64,000 nt of DNA from Periplaneta americana (taxonomy: Eukaryota > Arthropoda > Insecta > Blattodea > Blattidae), in assembly GCF_040183065.1 (NCBI RefSeq), contig NC_091118.1, positions 205,498,186 to 205,562,185 of the forward strand. The letters are read 5' to 3'. This document shows, piece by piece, positions 10,428-24,395 of the stretch. Below the pieces are notes generated by a model that saw only the letters and a program-made list of their open reading frames with translations, ran no database searches and was not told the DNA's origin. Every line of letters starts with the position of its first letter. The stretch's first letter is position 1. Made by a program: the position numbers and the translations under genes.

Positions 10428-11262
10428 CCGGTTTTTCCAAGTATTGTTAGATTTAATAAATGTTAAACTCTAAACAGTTTGTTAAATATAATTTTTCATG
10501 TCTTCAACACTAGTTTGGCATAACAGATTGTTTCGTGTTTGATAACTTTAATGACCGGTTTTTACAAGTATTGTTAGAAAATTTAATGACTGTTAAACTC
10601 TAAACAATATGTTAATTAATAAAATTGTTTGTTTTCAATACCAGTTTGGTTTAACGGATTGTTAACAGTTTGTTAATTTTAAATGTAGGATTTCGGGCAG
10701 TTAGTTAAATATGGCCGATGTCTCCAGAGCTGTCCGAACAGAAGTTGCGAAATTAATATTTTGTGTCTCTCTGTAGGGAATGTTTAGCATATGATGGTAA
10801 TATAACATTTAAAAAATACTTTGGACTGTTTAAAAACATCAGTGTTATTTTATTTCTTTGGTATTTCGTATCTATAATAGCAATGAGGAAATATAACCTT
10901 ACTTTGTAATTATTATTCAGCACTTCACCTACAACTTTCATTTGTCAACTGTTTGTTTATGGAGCGTGGCCTACTATAACAGGTTATCATTTTATGCATG
11001 TTTCATTACTCACTCTATAATATAGAATTTAAAGATTAATTTTAGTCAATCAAAAATTGTCTTGCAGGTGTAGAATCATTACGAACTGCTGTTGAGTAGT
11101 TAAAATAGTGCTAACAGACGTTATAGTTAAGTGTTGTTTATGTTAAACAAAATTATGTTGAACAAATGGAAAATACATTAACAAAGCGTTAAAAATGAAC
11201 AGACTGTTAATTTAATATTCGTTAAGCAAAATTAAACATTACTTGGACAAACTGGCCATAAG
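10428..11262. mobile_element. TIR element, GTTAAA-rich family, copy 1
   Basis: The ends are inverted: TGGCCGGTTTTTCCAAGTAT on the left and, reverse complemented, TGGCCAGTTTGTCCAAGTAA on the right. The interior is full of GTTAAA/TTTAAC words, with no coding capacity. Other copies are at 20,828-23,852, 31,850-32,912 and 57,663-58,372. Confidence 0.8.
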
Positions 11263-12048
11263 TGTAGGACTTTAGGCAGTTAACTCATTTGACAGACAGT
11301 TAAATATGGCAGATGATACCACAGCTGTTGAAAGAGATGTTGTGAAAATAATACTTCTGTCTCTCTTTAAGGAATGTTTCGTGAATGACTAACATTTAAA
11401 AGACACTTTGAAAAGCTAATGTAGGGAAGGTAATCTTCAAAAGTAAACTGATTATCATACTGGATGCTTATTTTGATACTAAGCAATTATATATTAAATA
11501 TTTAGAAAATGTGGAATCTCAACGTGGCAATGTAACTAGGAATGATGGTTTATGCATGATATTCAATTAGTGACAATATAGATTTTCAAAACAAGTAGTC
11601 CGCAAAATTTTACAAGACATGTAAACCATACTTGAATATCCTTTAAAAAAAAAGGCTAGATCACTTATTCCAATTCGGCATCTACTATATACTCTTGATT
11701 CAATGATACTGGCTCTTTTGAACTAACTATAGCCAATGGCAATAGTGTTTCAAAATACACAGTGAGTATTGTATTAAAAAGGTTTCAACAAAAATTGCTT
11801 GTTTTAGAAGTCATATACAGTATTAGCACAGTCTAGTATATACAGTCACATAGATAGTTGCTAACCACTAGGGTCGCTAATATCGTCTCATTACAGAAAA
11901 TGCGAAATAGTACCGGCACAGTCTATTGTTCCTAGCACCCTCACAACTGAACTCAAGCTTCGTGACTGTATATACTATACTGTGGTATTAGCATTAGTAC
12001 TATAACCTTACTTTGTAATAATACTATTATTCAATAGTAGTCACCTAC
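11263..12048. mobile_element. Second, left-truncated copy of the GTTAAA-rich family
   Basis: It matches the interior of the copy at 20,828 (from TGTAGGACTTTAGGCAGTTA onward). It carries a small MITE at 11,829 and is interrupted at 12,049 by a large THAP-bearing element. Its sequence resumes at 15,640 and is cut again by the LINE at 15,742. Confidence 0.7.
11829..11984. mobile_element. 156-bp MITE
   Basis: Inverted termini CAGTCTAGTATATACAGTCAC and (complement of right end) CACAGTATAGTATATACAGT enclose a non-coding core. GTATTAGCA is repeated at 11,820-11,828 and 11,985-11,993, an 8-9 bp target duplication compatible with a hAT or P origin. Confidence 0.82.
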
Positions 12049-12720
12049 CAAGGCTTCTATACTCTCAATAGGTTATCTCGTTTTTCAATAGCCAATCATA
12101 TAGCTAGTTGGCTAATGACGGGTGAAGAGTCCATGCTGATTGGTCCTTTATTTTCAAAGATAAGCGTGGATTATAAAAATCGCCTCAAATAAAAACATTA
12201 CAAGGAATATAAACCAAGTGTGTACGTATCATGGAATAAAATAAATACGTTGAAAGTGTTTATACCTTGTATATAAAAGCTGTACTTGTCACTGCATTAT
12301 TTTTCTGTATTTCTTAACAATTCGTTCACATACTAGAGTCGTATAAAGAACTTAGCTTTGACCGTACAATCAACAATAAAATTTCACGTGGAACGTTATG
12401 TACGAACATTGCCACATATTCTTTGGTTCTTTTTTATAATATTCCGCCCCCTTTTAATCGTGTTCTTGCCATGAAACTCATTGCAAAATTTTTCAGTATT
12501 ATTGAAAGTACTTAGCCATGCTGGTGATGGCATGGTTAAACCTTCAAAAGATAGAATAATGTACTAAAATTTAAAGAGGGCCAAGATGGTGGTGTTTTTG
12601 TTTTAAATGCATGTTTCTAAAAAATCTAACATTGATTAATTTTAATATCTCATTCTAAAGTTTAGAAAAAGGGGCATTTACTGGTAATGAAATGTCAACA
12701 ACACGTTCATTTACAATAAT

Positions 12721-14916
<2,196 letters not shown>

Positions 14917-15250
14917 ACAATAATCATTATAACTCAACAATGAATTATCACTGGAGGCTATTATGATTAACGCACTGATTATGCCATAATGACAAAATGT
15001 CATAAATCGTTAATATAAAATCAATATAATGAGAATTATAGTGAAAAAAACATCACTGGTATCAGCCGTTAACCCTCTTGTTAGTATTAGTAGTAGTGTT
15101 AGTAGTTAGTATTTTTTTTTATATAAGTAGCATGATTACAAAAGAAAGAAAATAATTTGTAGGTTAACATAGATGAACCTAATCTAATTATACAAAGCTG
15201 GTATTAACATAGGCTACTTATATAGACCTACGTGGTTTATTTAAACTTAC

Positions 15251-15469
15251 CTGTAGGATTTAACATTCTCGGTCGTTTCGGCTTTATTTTCATTAAAGCT
15301 GCTCGAAAATCAGGAACAAAATCGTCATCTTTAAGATGATCAGAGCATAATCTGCTTGCATCAGGATTGAATTTATCCTGTCTTTTGCACGCAATTACCC
15401 ACTTTTTTTTCTAATTTCTAAATTTTTAGAATTGTTGCATACCGCAACAGCACACCTTTGACCTGGCAT
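15251..15469 (-). pseudogene. Degenerate THAP-domain exon
   Basis: On the minus strand the ATG at 15,469 opens MPGQRCAVAVCNNSKN, giving the CxxxxC start of a THAP zinc finger. After a stop and frame change, it continues WVIACKRQDKFNP and SRLCSDHLKDDDFVPDF, the W, C, and C..H parts of the THAP signature. A consensus donor GTAAG follows at 15,250. A short part of the domain is missing. It is inferred to be the first exon of a P-like transposase in the surrounding element. Confidence 0.72.
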
Positions 15470-15741
15470 AATGCATTCAAAACAACATAAACAAGAAAAA
15501 ACACGAGATACTGCTTTAAAGCATTTGAGCTTTGGCGCGCTCAGCTATCTTGTGACGTCAGAATCGCTCTCCTTTCCCCGTCAATCCCTCGCCAACAAGC
15601 TCAATAATAATGCAACCTATGGGAAGTTTAGAAGCCTTGGTCACCTACAACTTCCATTCGTCTTCTTCTTTATCGATCATGGCCTACTGTATCAGGTTAT
15701 GATTTTATACATGTTTCATGACTTACTCTACAATACAGAAT

Positions 15742-17945
15742 CTCTTTTATTGATTGCCACATATATGCTCCGTTGGGGACATGTTCCGCCGTGCCTTCGA
15801 CGTGCACGCACAATTCTGATTTATAAGGATGGCGATCCAGATATTCTTAAGAACTGGCGTCCAATTACGATCTATTCTGTTCTGCGCAGAATTATTGAGC
15901 GTGTATTAGATATCAAGTTACGATCTTATCTTGATTTAAATCTTAACCAACGAGGTTTTATGTCTGGTCCAGGTGTTTTCCTGAATTCCTCTATTGTTAA
16001 TGGATGCCTTAAGGATTCAAAAGTTAATTAAAAGGATTGTTGTGTAGTTTTTCTGGACATCTCTAAGGCGTTTGATCATGTCTCTCATCAACACATTGAA
16101 CAAACCCTCAATGCTATGCCTATACCTCCAAAACTCAAGACGCTTATAACATCGCTTTTAATAGGAAATTCTACTATTATCACTATTAATAAAACTACAA
16201 AGACAGCCCCTATAATAATCAAGCAAGGAGTTTCACAGGGGGCTCCACTCTCACCAATTCTATTCAATGTTGCCATTGACTTCGTGATGAAGGAATTAAG
16301 CGAAAGTAATACCTCTGGAGAATATGGATACAATATATCACCTCAATTAAATAATCTTTCCATTCTTGTATTTGCGGATGATCTAGTATTATTGTGTAAA
16401 AATAAATCTGCCGCTCAATATTCAACATCGTTGACTATAAATTCCTTAGCTAGAATTGGTCTTGAAGTAAACCCGCATAAAAGTAATGTTATACACCTAC
16501 GTAAAGGATGTCTCTGCTCTGATTCCCTCACCTTGATCGATGGACAAGAAATATCTTGCATCAAATCGGATGAAGTTATAAGATATCTTGGCATTACTTT
16601 TAATGATGAAATAAAATTTAATGCGGCGCAACTAATTGAAAAACTGACAAAAAATCTTAATCAGCTGGTCACTTCACCCTTACTCATTCCTGACCAAAAG
16701 ATAAATATATTAAATCAATTATCTGGCCTCAGTTGGTTTATCCCTTCCAATGTGCTCCTTTAAAAGATCTTAAAGTGAAATTTTTATCTGATATTGACAA
16801 ATTAATTCGCAGCGCTGTTAAGGAAATAATTAACATTCCTACTGACACCCCGGATGCTATGTTGTATGCACCAAGAAGATTGCGAGTTTTAGGAGAATTT
16901 AAAGCCCAGTGGGAAGCTTACCTTCAGCACTTAAATATTTGTCAAAGACTTTTACACGTTGACAACCCTCATGTAGCAGCCACTCGAAATCTTCCAAACG
17001 AAATTGAACATTGCATCAAACAATTACCAATTACCTTCGATTGCTCTGAACGTATTTCTTCTCAAAAACTAGGAAAAGCATTGCGTGAAGATTCTTTTCA
17101 TCAATGGAGCAAATTGAAAAGTAAAGGTTTGGGAGTTGTTTTCTATTCTCACTGGAAGAAAGGTAATTCGTGGATCTCAACCAAAAAGGGACTTTCGAGC
17201 AGTCAGTGGAAGCAAGCCATTAAGATGAACTGTAATACAATACCTGTACGTACTCTCCCTGGTAGAACTCTTGACTCAACCCGTTGCAGAAGATGCGACG
17301 AGCAAGAAACGCTTCCTCACGTCTTGGGTTTCTGCCATCATGGAGAATTGCTCCGAATCAACAGACATAATACGGTTCGTTCTCTCATCGCAGCTTCAAT
17401 CCGTCAGAATGCTTCCTATGAGGTCCATGAGGAGGTTGGTTGCATCTCTTCTGATGGCTCTACTAGAGATGCTGATATCTTCATAATTGATCGGCAGAAG
17501 GATAAGGGTGTCATTCTTGATCCCACAATCCGTTTCGAGATGCACGAGCAACAGCCACAAGAGGTGTGTCGTGAAAAATAAGTCATCTATGAGCCTTGTT
17601 GTCAGCATCTTGGAGCACAATACCACATCACACATTGGAGAGTTTTTGGGCTCATGTTCTGTGCCCGTGGCACGATCCCACGTGAAACTTTAAATCAACT
17701 TAAACAATATAAAATTTCTGATGCAACGATTGATGCCATAGGATCTCACGTGTTAAAATCATCCTTAGCTATAATTAGTAATCATTTGTACCCAACAAAA
17801 TTTTTATTGTAAATGATTTCCTATGTTTTCTTATCTTAATGATTTTTTTTCTTTCCAAGTGTCACAAAATTGTTTTGTTTACTTATTATTCTTTATGAAT
17901 TGATTAGTAGGCCGATCTATCGAACCCTTATTTAGGGCGGCTTTT
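15742..17945 (+). mobile_element. R2-like LINE with restriction-like endonuclease, 5' truncated
   Basis: RT motifs appear in order: LKNWRPITIYSVLRRIIERV, FLDISKAFDHV, KQGVSQGAPLSPILFN and the active site FADD at about 16,370. Then come a Cys/His knuckle (CRRCDEQETLPHVLGFCHH) and a restriction-like endonuclease motif (RDADIFIID then GVILDPTIRFE). It is broken by a stop at about 16,029, a frameshift near 16,740 and a stop at 17,579, where the second copy has a Gln codon. The 3' UTR runs to about 17,945. Both copies lie outside 28S rDNA. It inserted into a GTTAAA-rich TIR element. Confidence 0.85.
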
Positions 17946-18767
17946 GTTTATACAAATTATCTCTATCTTTCTTTTGTAACAGCCTGTACTCTTATGTTAG
18001 AAGTCTGCAGCTGTTCAGGGCGCCACTTGGAGATTTATGAATAACACACTGCACATCAATGCAGAAAAAAGAAAAGTGATCCCGGTATAATGAGTAAACT
18101 TAAAGACGAGATTAAACAAAATAATTAGAGTTTGCATTTCATATGGCAACTTCAGAAAGGTAAACTTTACATAAAAAAGTTTCTGTTAGCACTGTTACGT
18201 AGTTTATTGATGTATGCATTTGTTTCTGTATGAGAAAGAAAAAGAGGGAGATTGTTTTAAGTTACGCCCTATTATAACTTTTAGTAGACCTACAGTTCAA
18301 GCCCTATACAACTCGGTCCGAAACATCGCGGATATGGATGTAACACTGTAAGAAACATGCCTCCGAAAATACCTTTATTAAATAATCATATTCCGATATA
18401 CTGTACCACGGTCAAGCTATAAAGGGGGAAGGAGGTAAATGATGTCACCCATAACCTCGTTATATGGGGATTCTATGGCATTGCTTTGCCCCTCCCCCTC
18501 AAGGAAACTGTTCTCTCTCCGCCTGTTGTGGCGGCATCTAATGATTGCTACAGACTTGATGGATCTAATAACTGTTCTGTTTGCACTGTGCTCTTCAACG
18601 ACGTTTAAAATCTGGTTCACAGTGAATAAATTATCAACTGACATATGGAACGAAATGCGCACACTTTTGCTTACTAGTGTATAGTGCTCACTGGCAACTA
18701 ACGTTCCCACATGATTTGACAACACTGGTAGGATATACCCACAATAAAAACGATTGTCATAAGCTAA
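17946..18767. other. Intergenic, nothing recognised
   Basis: There is no convincing ORF, RNA gene or repeat structure in this stretch. Confidence 0.5.
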
Positions 18768-19012
18768 AGTCCCGTCGCTCTAATTTCCGGCAGCCAATCA
18801 CGTTGCAGGTCGGCTATATTTAAACGTATGCGTCATGTGATTCGTTGATGAAGACGTTATGCATTTCCTAAGGCTCGATAAATACTTAATATAATAGCCC
18901 GCCATTTTGGCTCTTTTGTTTGCGTTCGCAGAAGGGACACGAAGACGTTATTTTCCGCTCAATTATTTGCTGAATTACAGTGCGTTTGATTTATTATCAT
19001 AGGAGCTACGAA
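18768..19012. repeat. Third copy of an unclassified interspersed repeat
   Basis: It matches about 1740-2010 and 26,390-26,640 over ~245 bp (GCTCTAATTTCCGGCAGCCA to CATAGGAGCTACGA) but with unrelated flanks on both sides, which defines the repeat boundaries. No termini or coding content were recognised. Confidence 0.7.
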
Positions 19013-19291
19013 ATATTAAGTATTATCTCCGCGCTCTCATGCTTAACATTCGGCAGGTCTTTGAAATTTAATTGCATTATTGTTTTCAATTTCTTATGTC
19101 GCCGCTCCAATCACTCGCCTCAATTTAAATTTGCAACCAATAAGCTGCTTCCATTATTAAACGACACCTACTTGTCTAATCCACGTGGACTAAAACCGAG
19201 GTTGCAATGTCTTGTGCTGAGGACGAACATTAAGGTATGCGATTAAACATTATTATTAAAGATTTAAGAATGTCAACGTACTCGTATATGA

Positions 19292-19334
<43 letters not shown>

Positions 19335-19689
19335 GCCATTTAACAATATAACAAACTAGTGCTTATTCTTATCGAGGAAGTAGACGTGACAACGTGACGC
19401 TTAGAGTGAAACCTACAGAGCAACAATCGGTCGGCAAAATTATGTTTAAAAGCACACCGCACGTTATTGTATGATGCCGACATGTTAAGCATGAGAGCGC
19501 GGCGATAAAAGACATTCTGAAATGTATTTTAGTGAGATTTGAAATAATGGAGTAAGGTATGGAGACACTGCAGAATTTTGCATCTGCACTCCACAACAAT
19601 TGACTTTCAAATGAAGGATTGTGCCTAAGTTGATGGGAACGTATTATGTCAAGAAGAGCTTTCGTCACAAAAAAATAGTGTCAACCTAA
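19013..19689. other. Spacer with inverted 20-bp words and (TAA)n
   Basis: CGCGCTCTCATGCTTAACAT near 19,032 recurs inverted near 19,481, suggesting a degenerate TIR element. A (TAA)n run is at about 19,294-19,334. No gene was seen. Confidence 0.45.
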
Positions 19690-19703
19690 TATTATGTTTA
19701 TTA

Positions 19704-20199
19704 GCCGGCCCGTTTCGATTTCCGGCGGAGCCAGAAATTTTCTTGTAAAATTTATACCTCGGGACTAGGAGAGATGGCAGTGCACAACTACTAAATCACT
19801 AAATTGTGCACCAATATGCCTGAGTTAAATCCCAAATCTCTCCGCAGTGCATATGAAGGGAAGGCATATGTGATAGTGATTCATCTGTCGGATGGAGACG
19901 TTAAGCCTGGCGGCCCCCTTGGTGCTATTCGACAGGAGTAGGCTACGTACCGGCACCGGGTATCCGCTTCTCCCTTCATCACCATCATCATCCTCATCCA
20001 CTCCCTACACTACACTTACACGAACACTTAACATATACTTACCCTAGTACACGATATAATTCTTCACAGATACACATCATGCATAACGTGGCTCGCCGAA
20101 GTGGTGTGCAATTTGAAAATGAGTCACAATCCTGCCATCTATCCGCAGTATGCGGAACCCGAATCACGTAAAGTGAAGTGGGTAGGCATTAGACACACA
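19704..20199 (+). mobile_element. SINE-like insertion with 14-bp target duplication
   Basis: TATTATGTTTATTA occurs at 19,690-19,703 and again at 20,586-20,599. The insert begins with a B-box-like stretch (GTTTCGATTTCCGGC) and holds a GACGTTAAGCC...GGTGCTATTCGACAGGAGT body that I recall from insect interspersed repeats. A separate MITE sits at its right junction. Confidence 0.65.
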
Positions 20200-20201
20200 T
20201 A

Positions 20202-20585
20202 TGAGGCGTTCAGAGCTAAAGTGGATTAAGTCACAAATTTTCATACATTGAGTTTAATTCATTTTCTGATTGTCTGAAGTTGGATCTTTTCCGAGCAGTA
20301 ATAGATCAAGTCTTAATTCCAAGCATTCGCCGGTAGATGACACTAGTCACTTTTGGCTCAGATTATTTGTTCACGATGTTCTGAGCCATAGTGGATCAAG
20401 TGACCAAAGCGTTGCATCAAGTAACATCACAATTGTTTATATTTTATAAATATAGAATTTCAGAATGGAGCCATACAATTATTGCTAGTGAAATTAGATA
20501 ATCCACTACAGAAAGTTAACTTTAAGTCCTATTATCTCAAAACTACGGCTCATGGACTTGACCCACCTTGGCTCTGAACGCCTCA
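20202..20585. mobile_element. 384-bp MITE with TA target duplication
   Basis: Inverted termini TGAGGCGTTCAGAGCTAAAG and TGAGGCGTTCAGAGCCAAGG are flanked by TA on each side. The core is non-coding. It inserted into the target duplication of the preceding SINE-like element, so it is younger. Confidence 0.82.
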
Positions 20586-21192
20586 TATTATGTTTATTAC
20601 ACCTTTTAAAAACAAACGGCAATTAAAGTTGCCACTGACGGCTAATGGGTGTGCAAACTTTGGTAAATATCGGCCAAAGCGTGTAGATTTGTATAGAGAA
20701 CATAATTATATACCTACACGCACATGTAAAACACACACAGACGCACGCACGCACAATATTGCGTTCACTTTGGCTTTGTATTAGATGTCCAAGATTCCGT
20801 CAAGATAGTCAACCGGTTACTTACTAGTTTCCTGGCCGGTGTCTCCAAGTATTGTTAGAATATTTAACGAATGTTAAACTCTAAACAGTATGTTAAATAT
20901 AGTTTCTTCATGTCTTCAACACCAGTTAAGCTTAACAGATTGTTAAGTGTTTGTTAACTTTAAATGTAGGACTTTAGGCAGTTAACTCATTTGACAGATA
21001 GTTAAATATGGCAGACGACACCACAGCTGTTCAAACAGAAGTTTTGAAAATAATATTTTATGTCTCTCTCTTTAAGGAATGTTTCGTGAATGACTGATTA
21101 CATAACATTTAAAAGACACTTTGGAAAGCTAATGTAGGGAAGATAATCTTCAGAAGTGAACTGATTATCATATTGCCTGCATATTTTGATAC

Positions 21193-22233
21193 TTACTTAC
21201 TTACTGGCTTTTAAGGAACTCGGAGGTTCATTGCCGCCCTTACATAAGCCCGCCATTGGTCCCTATCCTGAGCAAGATTAATCCAGTCTCTATCATCATA
21301 TCCTACCTCCCTCAAATCCATTTTAATATTATCCTCCCATCTACGTCTCGGCCTTCCCAAAGGTCTTTTTCCCTCCGGCCTTCCGTCTAACACTCTATAT
21401 GCATTTCTGGATTCGCCCATACGTGCTACATGCCCTGTCCATCTCAAACGTCTGGATTTAATGTTCCTAATTATGTCAGGTGAAGAATACAATGCGTGCA
21501 GTTCTGTGTTGTGTAACTTTCTCCATTCTCCTGTAACTTCACCCCTCTTATCCCCAAATATTTTCCTAAGCACCTTATTCTCAAACACCCTTAACCTTTG
21601 TTCCTCTCTCAAAGTGAGAGTCCAAGTTTCACAACCATAAAGAACAACCGGTAATATAATTGTTTTATAAATCCTAACGTTCAGATTTTTTGAGAGCAGA
21701 CTGGATGATAAAAGCTTCTCAACCAAAAATAACAAGCATTTCCCATATTTATTCTGTGTTTAATTTCCTCCCGAATATAATTTATATTTGTTACTGTTGC
21801 TCCAAGATATTTGAACTTGTCCACCTCTTCAAAAGATAAATTTCCAATTTTTATATTTCCATTTCGTACAATATTCTGGCCACGAGACATAATCATATAC
21901 TTTGTCTTTTCGGGATTTACTTCCGAACCTATCTCTTTACTTGCTTCCAGTAAAATTCCCGTGTTTTCCCTAATTGTTTGTGGATTTTCTCCTAACATAT
22001 TCACGTCATCCGCATAGACAAGCAGCTGATGTAACCCGTTCAATTCCAAACACTCTCTGTTATCCTGGACTTTCCTAATGGCATATTCTAGAGAAAAGTT
22101 AAAAAGTAAAGGTGATAGTACATCTCCTTGCTTTAGCCCAGAGCGAATTGGAAACGCATCTGACAGAAGCTGACCTATACGAACTCTGCTGTACGTTTCA
22201 CTGAGATACATTTTAATTAATCGAACTACTTTC
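21193..22233 (-). mobile_element. RTE-like LINE, 5' truncated, frameshifted
   Basis: It encodes RT from [11 protein letters not shown] through [13 protein letters not shown] and the intact active site YADD, to the AMNLRVP C-terminus. A frameshift near 21,735 splits it in two overlapping frames. TTGATAC flanks it at 21,186-21,192 and 22,234-22,240. The uninterrupted site is seen at about 11,475. Confidence 0.88.
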
Positions 22234-22597
22234 TTGATACTGAGCTATTATTGAATATTTAGAAAATGTGGGATCTCAATGTGCCAAGGTAGCTAGGAAT
22301 GATGGTTTATATACTATCCATGATACTCAATTTGTGACAATAAGGATTTTCGAAACAAATATTTGGCCTCAAAATTTTACAAGAAATTTAAACGAGACGT
22401 GAATATCCTACAAACAGAAATAGACCACTTACTCCAATTCAGCATCTACTATTTATTCTTGAGTATGATACTGGCTCTTTTCAACTAACTATAGCCAATG
22501 TCAATAGTGCTTCAAAATACACATTGAGTTTTATATTATATTGGTTTCAGCAAAAATTGTTTCTTTGAGAAATCATGTTGGCATTACTACTATAACC

Positions 22598-23471
22598 AAA
22601 TACCTTACTATAATACTCATAATACCGGACAGCTAGCAGTTTTACGTGCGAACGACGCTGGTGCTGCTACCTACCTGCCGGGGTGGAGATACTCGCGAAA
22701 CAAGCTGTAATCAACTGCAATGTATATTGTTGCTGGGCTAGTTAATTTGCTAATAGTTTTATGAATTAGTACTAGTGTTAAAATGTCAGGGTGTATATGT
22801 GCTGTTTGTAATTGTGACAATTGCAGCATTACAAATTGCTCCAAATCGCACTTTCGATTTCCGATAGTTCATAAAACGTAAGTCAACAACATTCTTTAGT
22901 AGGCCTAATTCCTTCGTCATTGTGTTGATAGAAAAATACAAATTAGTTTTTTTTATTTAGACCTAATAAATAAATAGAAGTTAAAATGTATTGAATTTCA
23001 AGGTTTTATCAATTTAAGTTTTATTGTTGTCCACGTGCCTTTACTAATTATTACAATCATCAGATTACTATCAATTTTATCTTTGCAGTTGTCAGCACTG
23101 CGTATATAAAACATTACTGTAAATTCATTCATAATATTAGATTGATTTTGTCTTGGTAAATAAAAGAAAAAATATGTAACAATTAATTACGGAAAGTAAT
23201 ATGAAGTATGCAATATTTCTCATAATATGCAGCTTTGATATAAGATAATAATTTTACATTAAATATTATTCAACATTTCTTAAGTGTTTCATATATAATT
23301 CCACCTTAGTAACTCACGTTTTAAACAATAGTCCGAATCTCGCTATGTTAATATTTGTATATGTGGACGTAATTCCATCCCTCTGCGCTAGATGTCAGGT
23401 CCGCGATATTTCGCACTCACGCCAATGCTGCTAGTATACAGCTGTCCGGTATTATTATAGTAAGGTATTTG
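22598..23471 (+). mobile_element. Second P-like, THAP-bearing element (non-autonomous)
   Basis: The inverted ends of about 45 bp share AAATACCTTACTATAAT and ATACCGGACAGCT, with a small internal difference. An 8-bp target duplication CTATAACC is at 22,590-22,597 and 23,472-23,479. The uninterrupted target is seen near 11,999. A THAP-type first exon with splice donor survives inside, but no further transposase is recognisable. Confidence 0.8.
22783..22877 (+). CDS. THAP-domain first exon of a transposon remnant
   Basis: The ATG opens MSGCICAVCNCDNC and ends SKSHFRFPIVHKT just before a consensus GTAAGT donor at 22,878. Early paired cysteines followed by an F-x-FP motif are the N-terminal half of a THAP zinc finger, with an extra run of cysteines. 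Downstream exons were not found, so the gene is probably dead or is donor-only. Confidence 0.6.
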
Positions 23472-23918
23472 CTATAACCTTACTTTGTAATAATATTGTT
23501 ATTCAATAGTAGTCACCACAACTTTCATTTGTCATCTTCTTTATCGTTCATGGCCTACTGTACCAGGTTATGGTTTTATACATGTTTCATGACTTACTCT
23601 ACAATACAGAATTTGAAGAATAATATCAGCCAATAAAAAATTGCCTTACATGTGCAAAATCATTACCAACTGCTATTGAGTGACTAAAATAGTGTTAACG
23701 ACTGTTATAGTTAAGTGTTGGTTGTTTTAAACAAAATGATGTTGAAGAAATTGAAAATACATTAACAAAACGTTAAAAATAAAAAAAACTGTTAATTTAG
23801 CACTAGTTAAGCCAAATTGAACATCTCTTAGACAACCTGGCCATCAGTATTATTTCGTGTAGACGTCTGCTTCATAACTGAAAGAGGGACAATTGTACAT
23901 CGTTACTGTAATGTCTTA

Positions 23919-24293
23919 AGGCCCATTCACAATGAAAATTAAACATAACCGTAACATAAACACAGAAGTTTGCACCCAGGTTACCAAATGGGATCATTCA
24001 CAATGATTCACATAAGCATTGACATAAACATTACAGTAAGACGTTAACATGAAAGTTTGCAAACTCCAAACTTTCATGCTTATGCTTACGTGATTTGCAA
24101 ACAGAACACAATCGTGGAGCGATGAAGTATACGACAGAATATGAGGAAATGGCGTCGTTATGTTTCCATGGTTACCAAGTACGTTTGCTGTTATGTTTAT
24201 GTTCCCATCGTGAATGATTGTATGACTTCTTGATTTTACTGTAACGTTACGTTAACGCTTACGTTATGTTTAATTTTCACTGTGAATGAGCCT
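23919..24293. mobile_element. 375-bp PIF/Harbinger-like MITE
   Basis: Termini AGGCCCATTCACAATGAAAA and AGGCTCATTCACAGTGAAAA continue with ATTAAACATAAC on both sides. A 3-bp TTA target duplication is present, and the paralogous flanks of B and D lack the insert. A one-ended relative is at about 34,435-34,590. The 3-bp TWA duplication suggests PIF/Harbinger. Confidence 0.85.
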
Positions 24294-24395
24294 TTATACT
24301 GCCAGTACTGGTAGCAAATAAAAATTCGAGGATTGCTGGGAATGTTGTATTTACTTCCATTTAATTAAGGACATTAAATGCTGTGTGTTATCAGG

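Larger units (their letters stand above)
20828..23852. mobile_element. GTTAAA-rich TIR element with two nested insertions
   Basis: The left end CTGGCCGGTGTCTCCAAGTA and right end (complement) TGGCCAGGTTGTCTAAGAG are diverged inverted repeats. It is split by a LINE at 21,193 and a THAP-bearing element at 22,598. It lies downstream of F-box copy C at the position equivalent to the element downstream of copies B and D. Confidence 0.75.

Noticed and set aside
18417-18725. 102-residue minus-strand ORF
   Set aside because: It lacks any recognisable domain, partner exon or conservation within the window.
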